A stretch of DNA of 64,000 nt from Nannobrachium achirus (lineage: Eukaryota; Chordata; Actinopteri; Myctophiformes; Myctophidae): positions 60,159,777 through 60,223,776 of the forward strand of contig OY997649.1 of the NCBI GenBank assembly GCA_963921795.1, read 5' to 3'. A program made the translations under genes and the position numbers. Each line of letters starts with the position of its first letter. The first letter of the stretch is position 1. Under the pieces are notes generated by a model, which was not told the origin of the DNA, searched no databases, and saw only the letters and a program-made list of their open reading frames with translations. This document shows positions 22,463-33,833 of the stretch, in pieces.

Positions 22463-23530
22463 CAGTGGTGGAGAAAGTATTCCATTTCTTTACTGAAGTA
22501 AAGGTGTCAATACTGCACGGTAGAAATACGATGTTACAAGTAAAATGTACTTGTGTCAAAGTACAAATGTATTGGCATCAAAATGTACTTAAAGTTCCTA
22601 AAGTAAAAGTACTCACCAGTAAGACTCCCTAATCGGGAGATAAGCGACCGTCACGTCGCATACACAAACTTCAGAAGGCAATGGTAGCCAATCAGGTGGG
22701 AATACGGGAAATGGGACAGATCCATGTTGATGACATGACTTTAGAGATACTGTGTACCACGTTGCTTGATTTTAGGGCAACATCTGTAGGAGCAGTGTCC
22801 AAAAATGTGTTTTGCAAGAATCGGCCTCATGGTGGCGCTAGAAGAGGGCCATGTGATTAATGAGGGGTGGAGGTTGTGGTTTGGCAGCCAAGGAGTGTGT
22901 GTGCAAAGTTTGGCATGGATAGGGGCAACGGTGGCAGAGATATGAGTTGGGCGGGAGGCTCTCTCCATTCCGATGTCGCCACTCCGAAATTGACTTCTTA
23001 TTGTCGGAGTGGCGACACTCCCATGGGGGTTTGGTTTAGGGTTAGGGTTAGAGATAGGGTTGGTGTCGGAATGGAGACATGTCGGAAAGGAGACATGTCG
23101 GAGTGGAGCGATGCACTCGAGTTGGGCAGGCAAAAGTGTGACGTGACTGACAGACAGACTGACAGACAGCCTGTGGAGGTTTTGATAGTTACTGCGACCT
23201 GACGGTCTAAACGTCTAAACGTATTGGCATCAAAATGTACTTACAGTACCGAAAGTAAAAGTACTCATTATGCAGCATGTCCCATTTCAAGTTTTCTGAT
23301 AACAATCTTTTGAAGATAGCAGAGCTACAAGCTCTGAGCTTGCAGATCTGCTATTTTCAAACATGTTTAATTTTGGTACTTTAAGTACATTTTGATGGCA
23401 ATACTTTTGTACTTTTACTCAAGTACATTTTGTACTCCACACTTTTACTCGTAATGGAGTATTTCCATATTGCAGTATTGATACTTTTACTTAAAGTATA
23501 GGAATATGAGTACTTTTTTTTCCACCACTG
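22463..23530. mobile_element. Family S composite, rearranged
   Basis: Starts CAGTGGTGGAGAAAGTATTC and ends TTTTTTTTCCACCACTG. Between 22613 and 23215 lies foreign sequence, after which an S segment (GTATTGGCATCAAAATGTAC) is repeated. Short hairpin at 23311-23359. No target duplication was found. Confidence 0.65.
22966..23118. repeat. Inverted repeat with telomere-like core (second instance)
   Basis: GTCGCCACTCCGA and TCGGAGTGGCGAC form a stem, followed by GGTTTAGGGTTAGGGTTAG and then GTCGGAATGGAG repeats that echo the left text CATTCCGATG. It resembles in design the better element at 36184-36320. Confidence 0.6.
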
Positions 23531-24270
23531 AACCGTCGTGCTGAGGTAGCAAAGAGCTGTGCCCCGGCGGAAATCCACTCAAGAACAACATCCTCCCCCA
23601 ACCCCCCTCCCCCCTCCCCCCCAGCCCTCTAGGAAGTGACCTCAGCCACACAGAGGGCAGATAATAAGTCCACATCAGAAAGGAAAACACCACCGCCTCT
23701 ACACCGTAATGAGCCCTGCATGCACCAGGACCCGGCAAGCACGGAGAGAGGGAGAGCCCAGGTGGTGTGACAGCCATATGACTCTGATTAAAGGATGGGG
23801 GGGGGGGGTGGGAAGGGGGAGGCTTGGAAGAAGGGCCAGTGGGGACGTCGTAGGCCTGTAGTAGTGACGCAACAAGCTAGCGACGCCGTCCGGGTTGACC
23901 CTCCTGAAGGCGCGGGAACTATTCCACAATCTCTGAATCCTATATAGAGTCTGGAGCTACACCTCCTGAACGGAGAGTAATGGAAACTGGCATTTACGTT
24001 CAAGAAAATATTTTTTAAAATGTCATTTCTGCTAAGCAGCAAGCTAAATATGCTTTAGATGATTTTTATTTATAGAATGATAAATGTGCGCGACGGAAAC
24101 GGAAGTGAGGAGGAGGCTTCACTTCCGCTTTAACCGGTTACTCATCGTTCTACTAACGTTATTCCAGACTGTATGACAGGAGCATTTCAAAAATTGCGGA
24201 GTCAACAGTCTGGCCACGCGAGACTACACGGGAGGGGACCATGCGGGGCTCAACGTGATGTAAGGGCCTA
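23531..24270. other. Intronic stretch with C-rich and G-rich tracts
   Basis: C-rich at 23588-23623 and a ten-base G run near 23799. No gene recognised. Confidence 0.55.
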
Positions 24271-24648
24271 TTTCACTCGTTCGCAAACTGTGGGTGGGGA
24301 CCCATGTGTGGGTCACAGACCACTTTTTATGGGTCGCGAGTAAATACCGGTATCCCCTTTATTTTTGTTATAAACATCTTTCTACACAGTTTCATAAATT
24401 AATAACAAAAATGAAAGACATTATATAAATTCAAAAACAAATGTTTAACCAACCCATTATGGACGGGTACACGTTATAGTGTATTACCCACCTCAGGCCG
24501 GGAACACATTTCTGTGTATTACAGTACAGTACAGTATGTAGTACAGTAAAGCCGATCTACAAGCTCACAACAACTTTTACTAGTTTGGGTCCCAGGCAAA
24601 CACATGATTTCTCTTTTGGCCCTCGAGCTGGAATGTTTGGGAACCCCT
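24271..24648. mobile_element. Decayed hAT remnant
   Basis: The right end TGTTTGGGAACCCCTGG resembles the TTCCCAAAC-type end seen at 31670. A left-type CAAACTGTGGGTGGGGACCC lies at about 24285. It includes an M-like segment (CCCATTATGGACGGGTACAC) and a single hairpin arm at 24547-24575. Confidence 0.45.
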
Positions 24649-25320
24649 GGCCACTCGGGAGGATCCAAAAAACTGTCCCCGTCACTGTGGGCAGAGGAAC
24701 GACCGGGATGAAGATTCGTTTTTTTCAAGTTTTTCTTTTCTTTAACTATTGAAAAATAGCAGATATACAAGCTCACAGCGCGGCACCGAGTGCCGCGCTG
24801 TGAGCTTGTAGATCCGCTATTTTTTAAAAATCGTGAAAATTTCCACTATAAATTTTCCACTATCAATGTTGTCTGAAAAACGTCCCCCACAAAACTGTGA
24901 AAAGTGACGACTCATCACTAAACCATAGTTTTATGCGGGCCATTTTTAGCCCAAGGAATGTTTTTTGTGCAAAACAAATGCTTGCATTGAATTCAGAAAC
25001 ACGAAAAATCCCTAGTTTGACCCCTCACATGCTACTTAAAGCATATTTATATTTTGTATTATTTTACTGTATAGTAAAGTCTATGAGAGCCCAACTTTGA
25101 TTCGTTCCCACAAGTTTCCCAAGTCTGCGATGTCCCTATAGCCAAAAAGGTCCCATTGTCATGCTTTTATCGTAAAGTGCACGATTCCATCAACAATACT
25201 GCCAGAAACGCCCGGACTATTTGCTGCGTCAACGTGCAACACGTGAGCGGAGGATCCAAAAAACTGTCCCCGTCACTGTTGGCAGAGGAAAGACCGGGAT
25301 GACGATTTGTTTTTGTTTCT
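24649..25320. repeat. Composite flanked by a roughly 70-bp direct repeat
   Basis: GGAGGATCCAAAAAACTGTC and following text occur at about 24658-24723 and again at 25253-25318. Between them lie a family A/M-type hairpin (24752-24823) and half a family T foldback (24880-25120). Both were probably inserted into, or duplicated with, this repeat. Confidence 0.55.
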
Positions 25321-25461
25321 ATCCTCGAGCAAAAACAAAAGGACACAGCAGCAGCCAGTCAGGTGGCAGCTTTGATGCTATTACAGGGATTTGAATATCA
25401 TTATAGCAGTGCTGGAGATTCTCGTGTGTTCATTTGAATATGGTGGGGTACGGGGCAGCCG

Positions 25462-25585
<124 letters not shown>

Positions 25586-25656
25586 TAAAACCATGGCCAT
25601 CTGGCCGGCCAATTACTGCAACAGCCATGATGAAGCCATGAGCTGGGGGGGCCTCC

Positions 25657-25964
25657 GGTATACCAATGTTTCCTGTTGAGATTGGCACATTTCACCCAAG
25701 TTTTTTCATCTCACTCACGTCACTTTGTCTGCTGACCTCACTCAGCAACGAAATAAACAGAAAATAAACAAAAATTTAAATAAAACAATTCACAGGAGGC
25801 AAGCAGTGATCACCCCATGATGTGCACTGCAATGTAGTTTCAAATGCACTACATTGCAGGTGCTTTTTGAGAGTGAAAAAATAAGACGACACGTGTGACG
25901 TGTGTGATCTGAGCAGCTTAGCCCCAGGAAATGTGCTAATCTCAACAGGAAACAATGGTATACC
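25657..25964. mobile_element. MITE with 35-bp inverted ends
   Basis: GGTATACCAATGTTTCCTGT at the left mirrors ACAGGAAACAATGGTATACC at the right, one base different. The centre is a second palindrome around ACTGCAATGTAG (25825-25865). An S element begins 3 bp downstream. Confidence 0.85.
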
Positions 25965-25967
25965 CAA

Positions 25968-26431
25968 CAGTAGTAGAAAAAGTACTCAGAAGTTTTACTT
26001 AAGTAAAAGTATCAATACCGCAATATAGAAATATTCCGTTACAAGTAAAAGTCTGGAATTCAAAATGTGCTTGATTAAAAGTATGAAAGTATTGGCTTCA
26101 AAATGTACTTAAAGCACCAAAAGTAAAAGTACGAAATGTTTGAAAATAGCAGATCTAGAAAGATCGGCTATTTTCAAATAGCCTAGGTATGAAATAGGGC
26201 TAAGGTGGTTTATGTATGTTTTATGATATTGCAATTTATATCTGCAAAGTAACTAGTAACTAAAGTTTTCAAATAATTGTAGTGGAGTAAAAGTACAATA
26301 TGCATCTGAGATGTAGTGGAGTAGAAGTAAAAGTACGGAAAATTGGAAATACTCAAGTAAAGTAAAAGTACCTAAAAATTGTACTTAAGTAGAGTACTCA
26401 AGTAAAAGTACTTAGTTACTTTACAACACTG
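25968..26431. mobile_element. Family S MITE
   Basis: CAGTAGTAGAAAAAGTACTC to TACTTTACAACACTG, 464 bp. Its hairpin (26141-26176) has lost most of the loop and arms. Confidence 0.85.
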
Positions 26432-27047
26432 CCCAAAACTGAGGACCTCTCTCACTCTCTCTCTCTCACTCTGCCTCTCTCGCTCTCCCTCTGTCTATCT
26501 ATAACCTCGTTAAGTGGAAGAGTTGTTTGGCACCGGTGTTGTGTTTCGTCTCACAATCGTACGGCTGCTCCGTACACAGAATCCACAGAAGGTGGACTAG
26601 AGGGAGATGCTGGGGGGAGCTGGTGGGGGTGGGGGTGGGGGGCGGTGTGGGGGTTGCCTCCGGCCTCATTCTTTGGCCATTAGCTGTGGCTTTGTGCATT
26701 GTGTGCTGCTTGCTGCTTGCATCTGAACTCCGGGTTTCGCCTGAATATCTCGTCCATATCTGGGAACACAAACAAGGCCGGGGCGGCCAGGCCTGGCCAG
26801 CCAGGATAAGAGAACCGAAGGGGAAGCTGAGCCGGGCGGCCATTCTTTTTCCTTGCGTGACAGGAACTGTGTTGGAACGAGCACCTGTCACCCCCACCCC
26901 CCACCACCACCACCCCCCACCACCACCCCTCACCGCCACCCCTCGCAATGACCAACAGAGGTCAGGAAGACGGAGGAAAAAGGAGACGGAAAGACTAAAA
27001 GAACGAGAGAGGAGAGGGGGGAGAGAGAGAGCGTTAGAATCTATGAG
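26432..27047. other. Intronic stretch with G/C-skewed tracts
   Basis: Pyrimidine-rich 26445-26510, GGGGTGGG repeats 26625-26652 and CCACCACC repeats 26885-26943. Long frames here are low-complexity and unsupported. Confidence 0.55.
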
Positions 27048-27403
27048 TAGGGATGGGACGAAATGAAAATTTCACATCACGATTATTGTGACAGAAGAAA
27101 TAGCCATTTACGATATTATCGCGATGATCAAAATCCAATATCCTGGGGCGGAACATTTGCCCAAAAAAAATAGCAGATCTACAAGCTCACAACGTGTCGA
27201 AATGCGACGCGCAATGCGCAATGCGACGCGTATATTATAGAGGGTTTAAGTAGTACCGGACATGCAGCTCTGCAAATAAAAGATGAATTGATCCCTTTAC
27301 ATGACGGAGGACGATTTCACGATACATTAAATCTCCACGATACGATTATCGTGAGTGTTTTTTATCACGATAAACGATAATATGGCTTATCGTCCCATCC
27401 CTA
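27048..27403. mobile_element. hAT-like MITE, TAGGGATGGGACGA ends
   Basis: TAGGGATGGGACGA and TCGTCCCATCCCTA are perfect inverted ends; the flanks are only weakly similar. One arm of the recurring hairpin is present (27163-27198), followed by GCGACGCGCAATGCG repeats where the other arm should be. Confidence 0.8.
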
Positions 27404-27712
27404 ATGGAGAGGCAACAACAGAGAAGTGGACCGTTCTGTCTTACTTTGTTTTCGTGCGTCTCCTACTCTGATGTTCTTCCTGGTTCCCACCCCCCCGCCC
27501 CCGCCTCTTCATTCTCACGCTGCCCCAAATCCAAACAACTTGATCCGTAGCAAATTGCATTCCAACCACCAGCATATGCTTCGAAGCCCCCAGACTTACA
27601 GTGACATGAACCAGATAAATATCTGCATAATACCTGCATAAATGGTTTTGCATTGATAATGAGGTGCGCCAGCTGCTACTTAAGGCTACGCTATCCTTCT
27701 TTCTCCGCCTCC

Positions 27713-27717
<5 letters not shown>

Positions 27718-27757
<40 letters not shown>
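27718..27757. repeat. (CT)n microsatellite
   Basis: Pure CT tract. Confidence 0.9.
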
Positions 27758-27758
<1 letters not shown>

Positions 27759-27943
27759 CCCCTCCCATACCCCCCTTCATCACCTTCATTTGTTCTCCTA
27801 ACCCATTTCACGTCCATTTTTTTTCCCTGACTGGAGAAACAGCAGCAAAAAAAAAAAAGAAATCTTTGGTGGGTGTCCTTCAGCCTCCTCCTTCAGACAA
27901 CCTCTAATCAGCCGCGACAGAGGAACGCTGGGCACAGCACAAT

Positions 27944-28064
<121 letters not shown>

Positions 28065-28152
28065 TACGCCCCGAGAACAGACCCGGCCGGCCGAGAAAAC
28101 GCTCGCAACCCCCCGACTCGACACCTTGTGCTCTCCTTCATGCTATGACAAT

Positions 28153-28868
28153 AGTTGTGTTTCCATAAAGCCTTTTAATGCGCATTAAGGCTTTTGCGCA
28201 TAAATCTTTTAATGGAAACACTTCAAAATTCGAATAAACTTTCATTATCCGCAAAGACATTGATGCGCTTGTATGAGGTGGATTTTGAGGCTTAATCGAA
28301 AAAATCTAATGCGCATTAGTTAATGGAGACACTAAGCAAATACGTTTTGAATTAAAATGCATTGAACTTGCATGATATCGATTTGGCTGAAGGGAGCTGC
28401 CAACTTAACTTGTTAGCGCTGTGTTCCCAACTACTGTACCTTGCATTGGATGTTTATTTTACATTGCTGTTCTGTGCACTGTGCAAGCGGGCCTCGTCCA
28501 TCACATCACCCAAGTAAATCCTGGCTAACCCTTCGTCATCACACCGTGTTGCGTGCCAAAAGTGGCCGATCTGCAAGCTCACAGCAGCTCGCATCCGCGA
28601 CGCTGCAGGATGAGTGTGCAGCGAGTCACAGCAGTCAGACGTGCAGTGCTCACGTCTTGGATTCGGTCCGAAAAAATCGGCCCGATCCCAGCTCTGTGCG
28701 CTGTGTGCAAGCCCGCGGGAAGTCATTTACACCAGGTCGGTCAGACGGACCCAGGGTCTCCCAAGAATCGCATCAGTTTAATGGAAGCAGGCTAAATTCG
28801 CTTTGTCTTTTTGCAAATGTGTGATAATTCGCTTCATATTTTCTAATACGTTTATGGAAACGCAACTA
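28153..28868. mobile_element. hAT-like element, 716 bp
   Basis: AGTTGTGTTTCCATAAA and TTTATGGAAACGCAACT are inverted ends. ATGACAAT and ATTACAAT flank it (7 of 8 identical). Contains one degenerate hairpin arm (GGCCGATCTGCAAGCTCAC, 28563-28581). It ends 134 bp from a TTC28 exon. Confidence 0.8.
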
Positions 28869-29002
28869 ATTACAATCCGCAACGGATCATCCTGCTGCAA
28901 TCAAGACGACTCAGGAGCGAGCGTCGCTTCAACCCCTGTAGGGATAGAGAGCCAATAAGATCCTCGGTCTGGGTCTGGCGGCGTCTCCGCCGTGTCTCTT
29001 AC

Positions 29003-29133
29003 CTCCCGGTCTTTCAGCTTCATGGCCAGGACCAGCTGGTTGCGGTGGTTGGTCAGCGCCTCGCGGTAGTTGCCCTTGGAGAAGAATGCCGAGCCCAGGT
29101 TCCCGTGGGCACGGCATTCCCCTGTTTGGTCAC
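29003..29133 (-). CDS. ttc28: TTC28 internal coding exon (TPR), third in window
   Basis: A 131-nt exon with acceptor CCGGCAG at its 5' side and donor GTAAGA at its 3' side. It completes a Gly codon begun in the previous exon (phase 1) and ends on a full codon. It encodes DQTGECRAHGNLGSAFFSKG followed by NYREALTNHRNQLVLAMKLK and DRE. This is one classical TPR helix pair (G-x-L-G-xAF, then NYREAL), close to what I recall of human TTC28. TTC28 (TPRBK) is a very large TPR protein of roughly 2,480 residues in human, reported to act with Aurora B at the midbody in cytokinesis. Only this part is visible, and the exon appears intact. Confidence 0.92.
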
Positions 29134-29242
29134 CTGCCGGAGGAGGAGATGACGAAAAGGGAGAGTTAGTTAGGAAAGGAACACCCCACTAAACAAAAGA
29201 GTCAATATAACAAATAACACCTGCAATAGGGCAGTGAGAATT

Positions 29243-29575
29243 CACCCTTTGTCAAGTCCCGTCCGTTGTCCCGCCCCTCTTCAAACCCATTGGTTGCTGT
29301 GTCTTGGTGGGACATTCGGTGGGACACTCCACTCCATCCACTACCATTTTAATTCAGTTGCTTCGTATTGTTATTCTGTGTGTTCAGTTCTAATTTCAAA
29401 CTTGGTTTCAGTAAAATGGAGCTGCTCAGTGGCAGTATAGTGACTCGGCATGTTTTTATTTCTCCAAAAATTATGTTTTAGCAAATTCAACATAGAAAAG
29501 GCGGAACCAGGGCGGGACAAGGCAGATAGAGCCTGATGGTTGGTCAGTCAGGGACCAATCAGAAGGCAAAGGGTG
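29243..29575. mobile_element. MITE, CACCCTTTG ends
   Basis: CACCCTTTGTCAAGTCCCG at the left; GGGACCAATCAG and CAAAGGGTG at the right. The terminal 9 bp are perfectly inverted. Superfamily not assigned. Confidence 0.6.
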
Positions 29576-29636
29576 ACTTGGAAAGTGCGTGGGGGCCGTT
29601 TATTCAGGATCAAAGTATACACTTGTCACTGCTGAC

Positions 29637-30030
29637 TAGGGCTGTCACGATTATGACATTTTACATGACGATTAATTGTCACTCAAATAATAGTGATTAA
29701 CGATTTAATTGTGTTTTTTGACGTTGACAATTACATTTCTGTTTGGCTTTTAGGCTTTGAAGTTGCACATGGTAGATATGACACATAACCTAAATATGCA
29801 AAGAAGTTACTGACATATTTGACAACTTACTACTTAAAAAATAACAATGACAGTGGAAATAGCCGATCTACGAGTTCACAACGCGTCGCAACTCGTAGAT
29901 CTGCTATTTCTACTACTTTTTGAAACTACAGTAACATTAACATTTACGATTACGACCATTATGCAACATAATCGTGATTACCTCAAATAATTGCGATTAG
30001 ACGATCATGTAATCATTTGTGACAGCCCTA
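29637..30030. mobile_element. hAT MITE, TAGGGCTGTCACGATTA ends
   Basis: Inverted ends TAGGGCTGTCAC and GTGACAGCCCTA. Flanks CTGCTGAC and CTGCTGAG are identical in seven of eight bases. The central hairpin (29854-29910) has arms GATCTACGAGTT and AACTCGTAGATC, again a paired variant of the common arm. Confidence 0.93.
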
Positions 30031-31101
30031 CTGCTGAGCAGTGGTGATGTGTTGTGCGGCGTGTCTCTGACACGGACATCCCATTATGTCCTTAACTCAT
30101 ACAGTGCCCCGGGCCACAAGTGGCCGCTAGAGTGCCAGAAATCTCTCTATAGACCTTCGCTCTAGCTTCCGTCGACACTGTCCCAAGTGCCTTGGGATTT
30201 CACTCCAGCCAATGCTATTTGGGACGAGAGGAGGAAGCTAGCTGACACGTAGCCAAAATGCTAACCCCTTTAGAAGCCCGATCTAAAGCTATTTCAGTCG
30301 CAAAAAACTTTCTCTTTGGGTCTGGGAACACAATCCGGAGAAAATCCTGGCTAAAGATGTGATTTATTATTGGAGTGGGCGGCGCGATGCGGCCGTTAGA
30401 GCGACTACGGCCCGTGTATGGCCGAGTGTTGGCCCGGACCATGGATGGACGTTTAGACCGGGGCTTCGTTGAGGCCTCCGATTAAATAATTCATTTTATT
30501 AAATATCCCGGACTACTTCGGGATAGGCACCCCGGAATACGTCGCGCCGCCGAAAGTATAGATTGAGTTTTTTTTGAGGGGCTCTAAACTTTATTTTAAA
30601 CCATTTTCAATGGAATAAATCGTCAGACCATCTAGCGTCTCTCGTTGGTAAGCGATGGACGAGCAAGGACCACCCACGTTGCTCCAAGCAGCTCTGGGTA
30701 AGTAAAATAGCAAATAAAATATTGTATTTGATTGAAATAAAGCCGAACTTGTTCGGGATAGGCACAAAAAGGGTTAAAAGGGAAGGGTTGTGCTAGTAGT
30801 GAGCTGCCGTAGCAGAGCTCCTCCACGCCGCAACGTCTTCGCTGACAGCAGGTAAGGCTTGATCTCTGAGCCCCAACGGAGGGGAGAGGGGGAAGGCCTT
30901 ATTATTTCTGCCTGACGGACGGACAGACAGACAGACCCCACAGACGGAACTGGAGTAAAAAGTGTGATCCTTGGAGCTCCAACCTAAGAACCACTGCAGC
31001 CTCTCTCTCATCTCCAGCTCACTCTGCCCAGTCAAGTGTCAAACTGCATGCGTGGGGGGCCTGGGGGGCCCGGAGAGCAGAGCTAGTCTGTGCTTTACTC
31101 C
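30031..31101. other. Intronic stretch, mostly unrecognised
   Basis: TTCGGGATAGGCACCCCGG near 30518 and TTCGGGATAGGCAC near 30757 suggest a dispersed repeat. A short CAGA repeat lies near 30926. No exon features were seen. Confidence 0.5.
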
Positions 31102-31660
31102 TAGCCTGGCGGGCCATCCATCCCTCCCTCATACTGCGTTCACTCATTCCTCCTTCCCTGCACAGTAGGAGGTCTGGACTTCAGCAGATAGGCACCGAAT
31201 AGGAGAAGTTGGCCCCGATCATTTTCTGATTGGGGGGGCCAATCAGTGCTTCCCCTGATTGGTCCATGTGTAGATGGTGACGTAGATGCCTGCTGCAGCA
31301 TTTTCAAAACAACATGGCTGCCCTAATTTAAGGATTTTAAAGACCTTTTCGGTACCTCTGGTCAAACATTGGTCAAATAGTCAAATATTAGAGGCTGAAA
31401 TTGTGAAAATAGCAGATGCTCACAACGCCTTGCAACGCAGGCGTTGTGAGCATGAAAATCGGCTATTTTCACAATGGAATAGATCTAGTCAAACTAAATG
31501 TAATGCCAGCTCCTACAATTCCACAGTGCACCAATTATCTGCACCTTTGCCTCGTGTCTCACTACGCCTCTCAGCCGTTATAAAATACCAGGTAACCACA
31601 TGCCTCTTGTGGCTTATTGCTTCATTTTAGGCCTTCAGGGCGAGTCTGTGTGAACTGAAG
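31102..31660. mobile_element. Family X fragment joined to family C core
   Basis: AGCCTGGCGGGCCATCC and TACTGCGTTCACTCATTCC match the left end of the X element at 45842. From about 31320 the text matches the family C interior (TCTAATATTTG, GTCAAACATTGG) with a hairpin at 31401-31474, but C ends are missing. Confidence 0.65.
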
Positions 31661-31669
31661 CCACTATAC

Positions 31670-32233
31670 CAGGGGTTCCCAAACTTTTTTTGTCTCAGGG
31701 CACCCCATAAATATCTTTTTAATCCGAGGCACCCCTACATTATAATTTTCACTTCCAGCACCTTATATTTATAGCATATCGTCGTTGTCGGGTGGAAAAT
31801 GTCCAAAACCGTTCGTTTTGTATTCATCATCTATAAAATATACTAAACTAGTGAAAACAGCAGATCTACAATCACACAACGCCTCGCAGTGTGCTTGTAG
31901 ATCGGCTGTTTTCACTAGTTTTGTGCGACGGTCTTGTATGATGAAGCAGGCTTTGCTTTACCAAAAGATGTCCACATTTGAAACTTGGAGATACGAGGTT
32001 TCTGCCCGACAGTGACGATATCTTAGTGATTATGTTGCGAGGAAAACTTTAAGATAACAGCCATTTTGGTTAGAACTGACTGAAAATAACTTTGTACTTC
32101 AAGTTTAAAATGATACTAAATATTTTTTCAAGTGTCCAAATAAATTCCAAATATTATCAAATGATCTCGCGGCACCCCTGGACTGCCGTCGCGGCACCCC
32201 AGGGTGCCCCGTCACCCACTTTGAAAACCCCTG
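31670..32233. mobile_element. hAT MITE with perfect TSD, 28 bp from a TTC28 splice donor
   Basis: CAGGGGTTCCCAAACTTTTT to CACTTTGAAAACCCCTG, flanked by CACTATAC on both sides (31662-31669 and 32234-32241). A family G element is nested inside at 31776-32021. In TTC28 sense direction it begins only 28 nt after the exon end. Confidence 0.95.
31776..32021. mobile_element. Family G MITE, nested
   Basis: ATATCGTCGTTGTCGGGTGG to CCCGACAGTGACGATAT, with a hairpin of the GTGAAAACAGC type at 31849-31917. Part of one loop-side arm is lost. Confidence 0.85.
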
Positions 32234-32261
32234 CACTATACTACTGCCGTACTCAGCTCAC

Positions 32262-32534
32262 CTAAGGTCTTGGCCACCTCCAGGTCTTGCGTCATGTATC
32301 CGGTGCTCTTCTCCGTGTTCCCCAGGGACCAGTGGGCGCTGCTCAGCGCCGAGAACACGGAGCCGCGCAGCTTCAGGCTGCAGGTGCCGATCTTCAGCGC
32401 GGCCTCCAGCACCACCACGGAGGCCGTGTGGTGCGCGGCGGTCAGCAGCTCCTGGCCGATGACCGACACCACCACGAAGGGACTCTTGTCCAGCTTCATC
32501 TTCTGCAGCTGCTGGTAGGTGGGCTCCAGAGACT
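32262..32534 (-). CDS. ttc28: TTC28 internal coding exon, second in window
   Basis: A 273-nt exon with acceptor TGCGTCGCAG, donor GTGAGC, phase 1 on both sides. With the last base of the upstream exon it opens with ESLEPTYQQLQKMKLDKSPF, then VVVSVIGQELL, and continues through LEAALKIGTCSLKLRGSVFS and ALSSAHWSLGNTEKSTGYM to DLEVAKTL. The join to the upstream exon (KSPLR-ESLEP) agrees with my recollection of vertebrate TTC28. The region forms the second visible TPR block (RGSVFSALSSAHWSLGN is a TPR A helix). The (CT)n tract on the sense strand just upstream serves as the polypyrimidine tract. Transposons lie 28 bp downstream and 46 bp upstream. Confidence 0.95.
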
Positions 32535-32545
32535 CTGCGACGCAG

Positions 32546-32574
32546 GGAGAGAGAGAGAGAGAGAGAGAGAGAGG
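32546..32574 (-). promoter_or_regulatory. (CT)n microsatellite acting as polypyrimidine tract
   Basis: GA repeat on the plus strand, CT on the TTC28 sense strand, 12 nt before the exon start. By position it is the polypyrimidine tract of this 3' splice site. Confidence 0.75.
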
Positions 32575-32580
32575 GACGAT

Positions 32581-33553
32581 CAGTGATGTAAAGTAACTAT
32601 GTAGATTTACTTGAGTACTGTACTTAAAGGGGTACTGTCACCTAAAGGGGTACTGTCACTTTAAAATTCATCTTAGAATATGAGTTAATATTTTTATGAT
32701 GTCATTGTGGGAATGCGCAATTATAAGCCAATCAAATTAATTTACTGTACTTAGACTACTTACTGTACTGGTCAGCTGTTGTTGGGGGGCGAGGGGCAGA
32801 TTACACTGTGACATGAGTTTCAGACTATTTCAGACCGTTTTCAGAGAGACAATTTTGAGGCATTTGTACTTTACTTGAGTTTTTCCAATTTCCAAACTTT
32901 TACTTCTACTCCACTACATCTAGGATCCAAATATTGTACTTTTACTCCACTACAATTATTTGAAAACTTTAGTTACTACTAGTTACTTTACAGATATAAA
33001 TAACTATATTATAAAATGTACATTAATCCTCTTTAGCCCTATTTTATACCTACATGTAGGCTATTTGAATAGCCGATCTACAAGCTCACAACGCGTTCAA
33101 ACATGTTGTAGCCTACTTTTACTTTTGGTACTTTAAGTACATTTTGATGCCAACACTTTCATACTTTTACTCAAGTACACATTTACTTGTTGTCACGGAG
33201 TATATCTACTTTGCAGTATTGATATTTTTATTTAAAGGAGGACTTCACCACTTTTATATACAATAGGTCCTCACTAATAATAGGTCCTGTTCATAATAAA
33301 ATGCATGTGTCACATCCAGATTGGAATCTGATTGGTTTCTTATGACCATGTGACCATTTAAACAAATCAGATATCAATCTGGATGTGACACATCTGATTC
33401 AGGCTGGATTTGGCTGCAGTGTAAACCAACTTGGACAGAGTAGATTCTTTTTTGCAATTTTATTATGAACATTAGCGAGGAGAACCTATTATATGAAGAA
33501 AGGTTGAAAAGTGGAGATGTAAGTAAAATATGTGAGTACTTTTTCCACCACTG
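32581..33553. mobile_element. Family S element with two nested TTAA elements, 46 bp from a TTC28 exon
   Basis: CAGTGATGTAAAGTAACTA to TTTTTCCACCACTG; flanks GGGACGAT and TGGACAAT are similar. Nested near 32628-32848 is a relative of the 19083 element lacking its inner insert, with a tandemly duplicated AAAGGGGTACTGTCACCT. Nested near 33234-33520 is a relative of the 9107 element, with an internal stem TGTGTCACATCCAGATTG and its complement. Single hairpin arm at 33067-33096. Confidence 0.8.
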
Positions 33554-33833
33554 TGGACAATACACCAAAACACAGAGGTGAAAAAAGGAGGCTATAGGAG
33601 GAGATTGGTTCTATACAAAAAGCATTGTGCCTGAAATGGGTTTTTCCAGGATCAAACGCTCCTTAAACGTTCTTGACTGTAAGTGACTGTGTTCAGTGTT
33701 TACCAACATGATTCCTCATTTGTCTGGTCAAATCCCCGAACAAAACAAAGCTATTCTGAATTGGGTCTCTACGTCTCTTCCAGTAATGGGTTGTTTTGGC
33801 TGGTTTAGATAAGCATAGCCTGTAGACCGGGCT
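33554..33833. other. Intronic stretch, nothing recognised
   Basis: No repeat or gene signature seen. Confidence 0.5.

Larger units (their letters stand above)
29134..32261 (-). other. ttc28: TTC28 intron, 3.1 kb
   Basis: Runs from donor GTGAGC at 32261 to acceptor CCGGCAG at 29134 on the minus strand, phase 1. It contains at least four transposon insertions. One ends 28 bp from the donor. Confidence 0.9.

Noticed and set aside
29427-29438. U4 snRNA-like word CAGTGGCAGTAT
   Set aside because: Only 12 bases match what I recall of U4, with no downstream U4 sequence.
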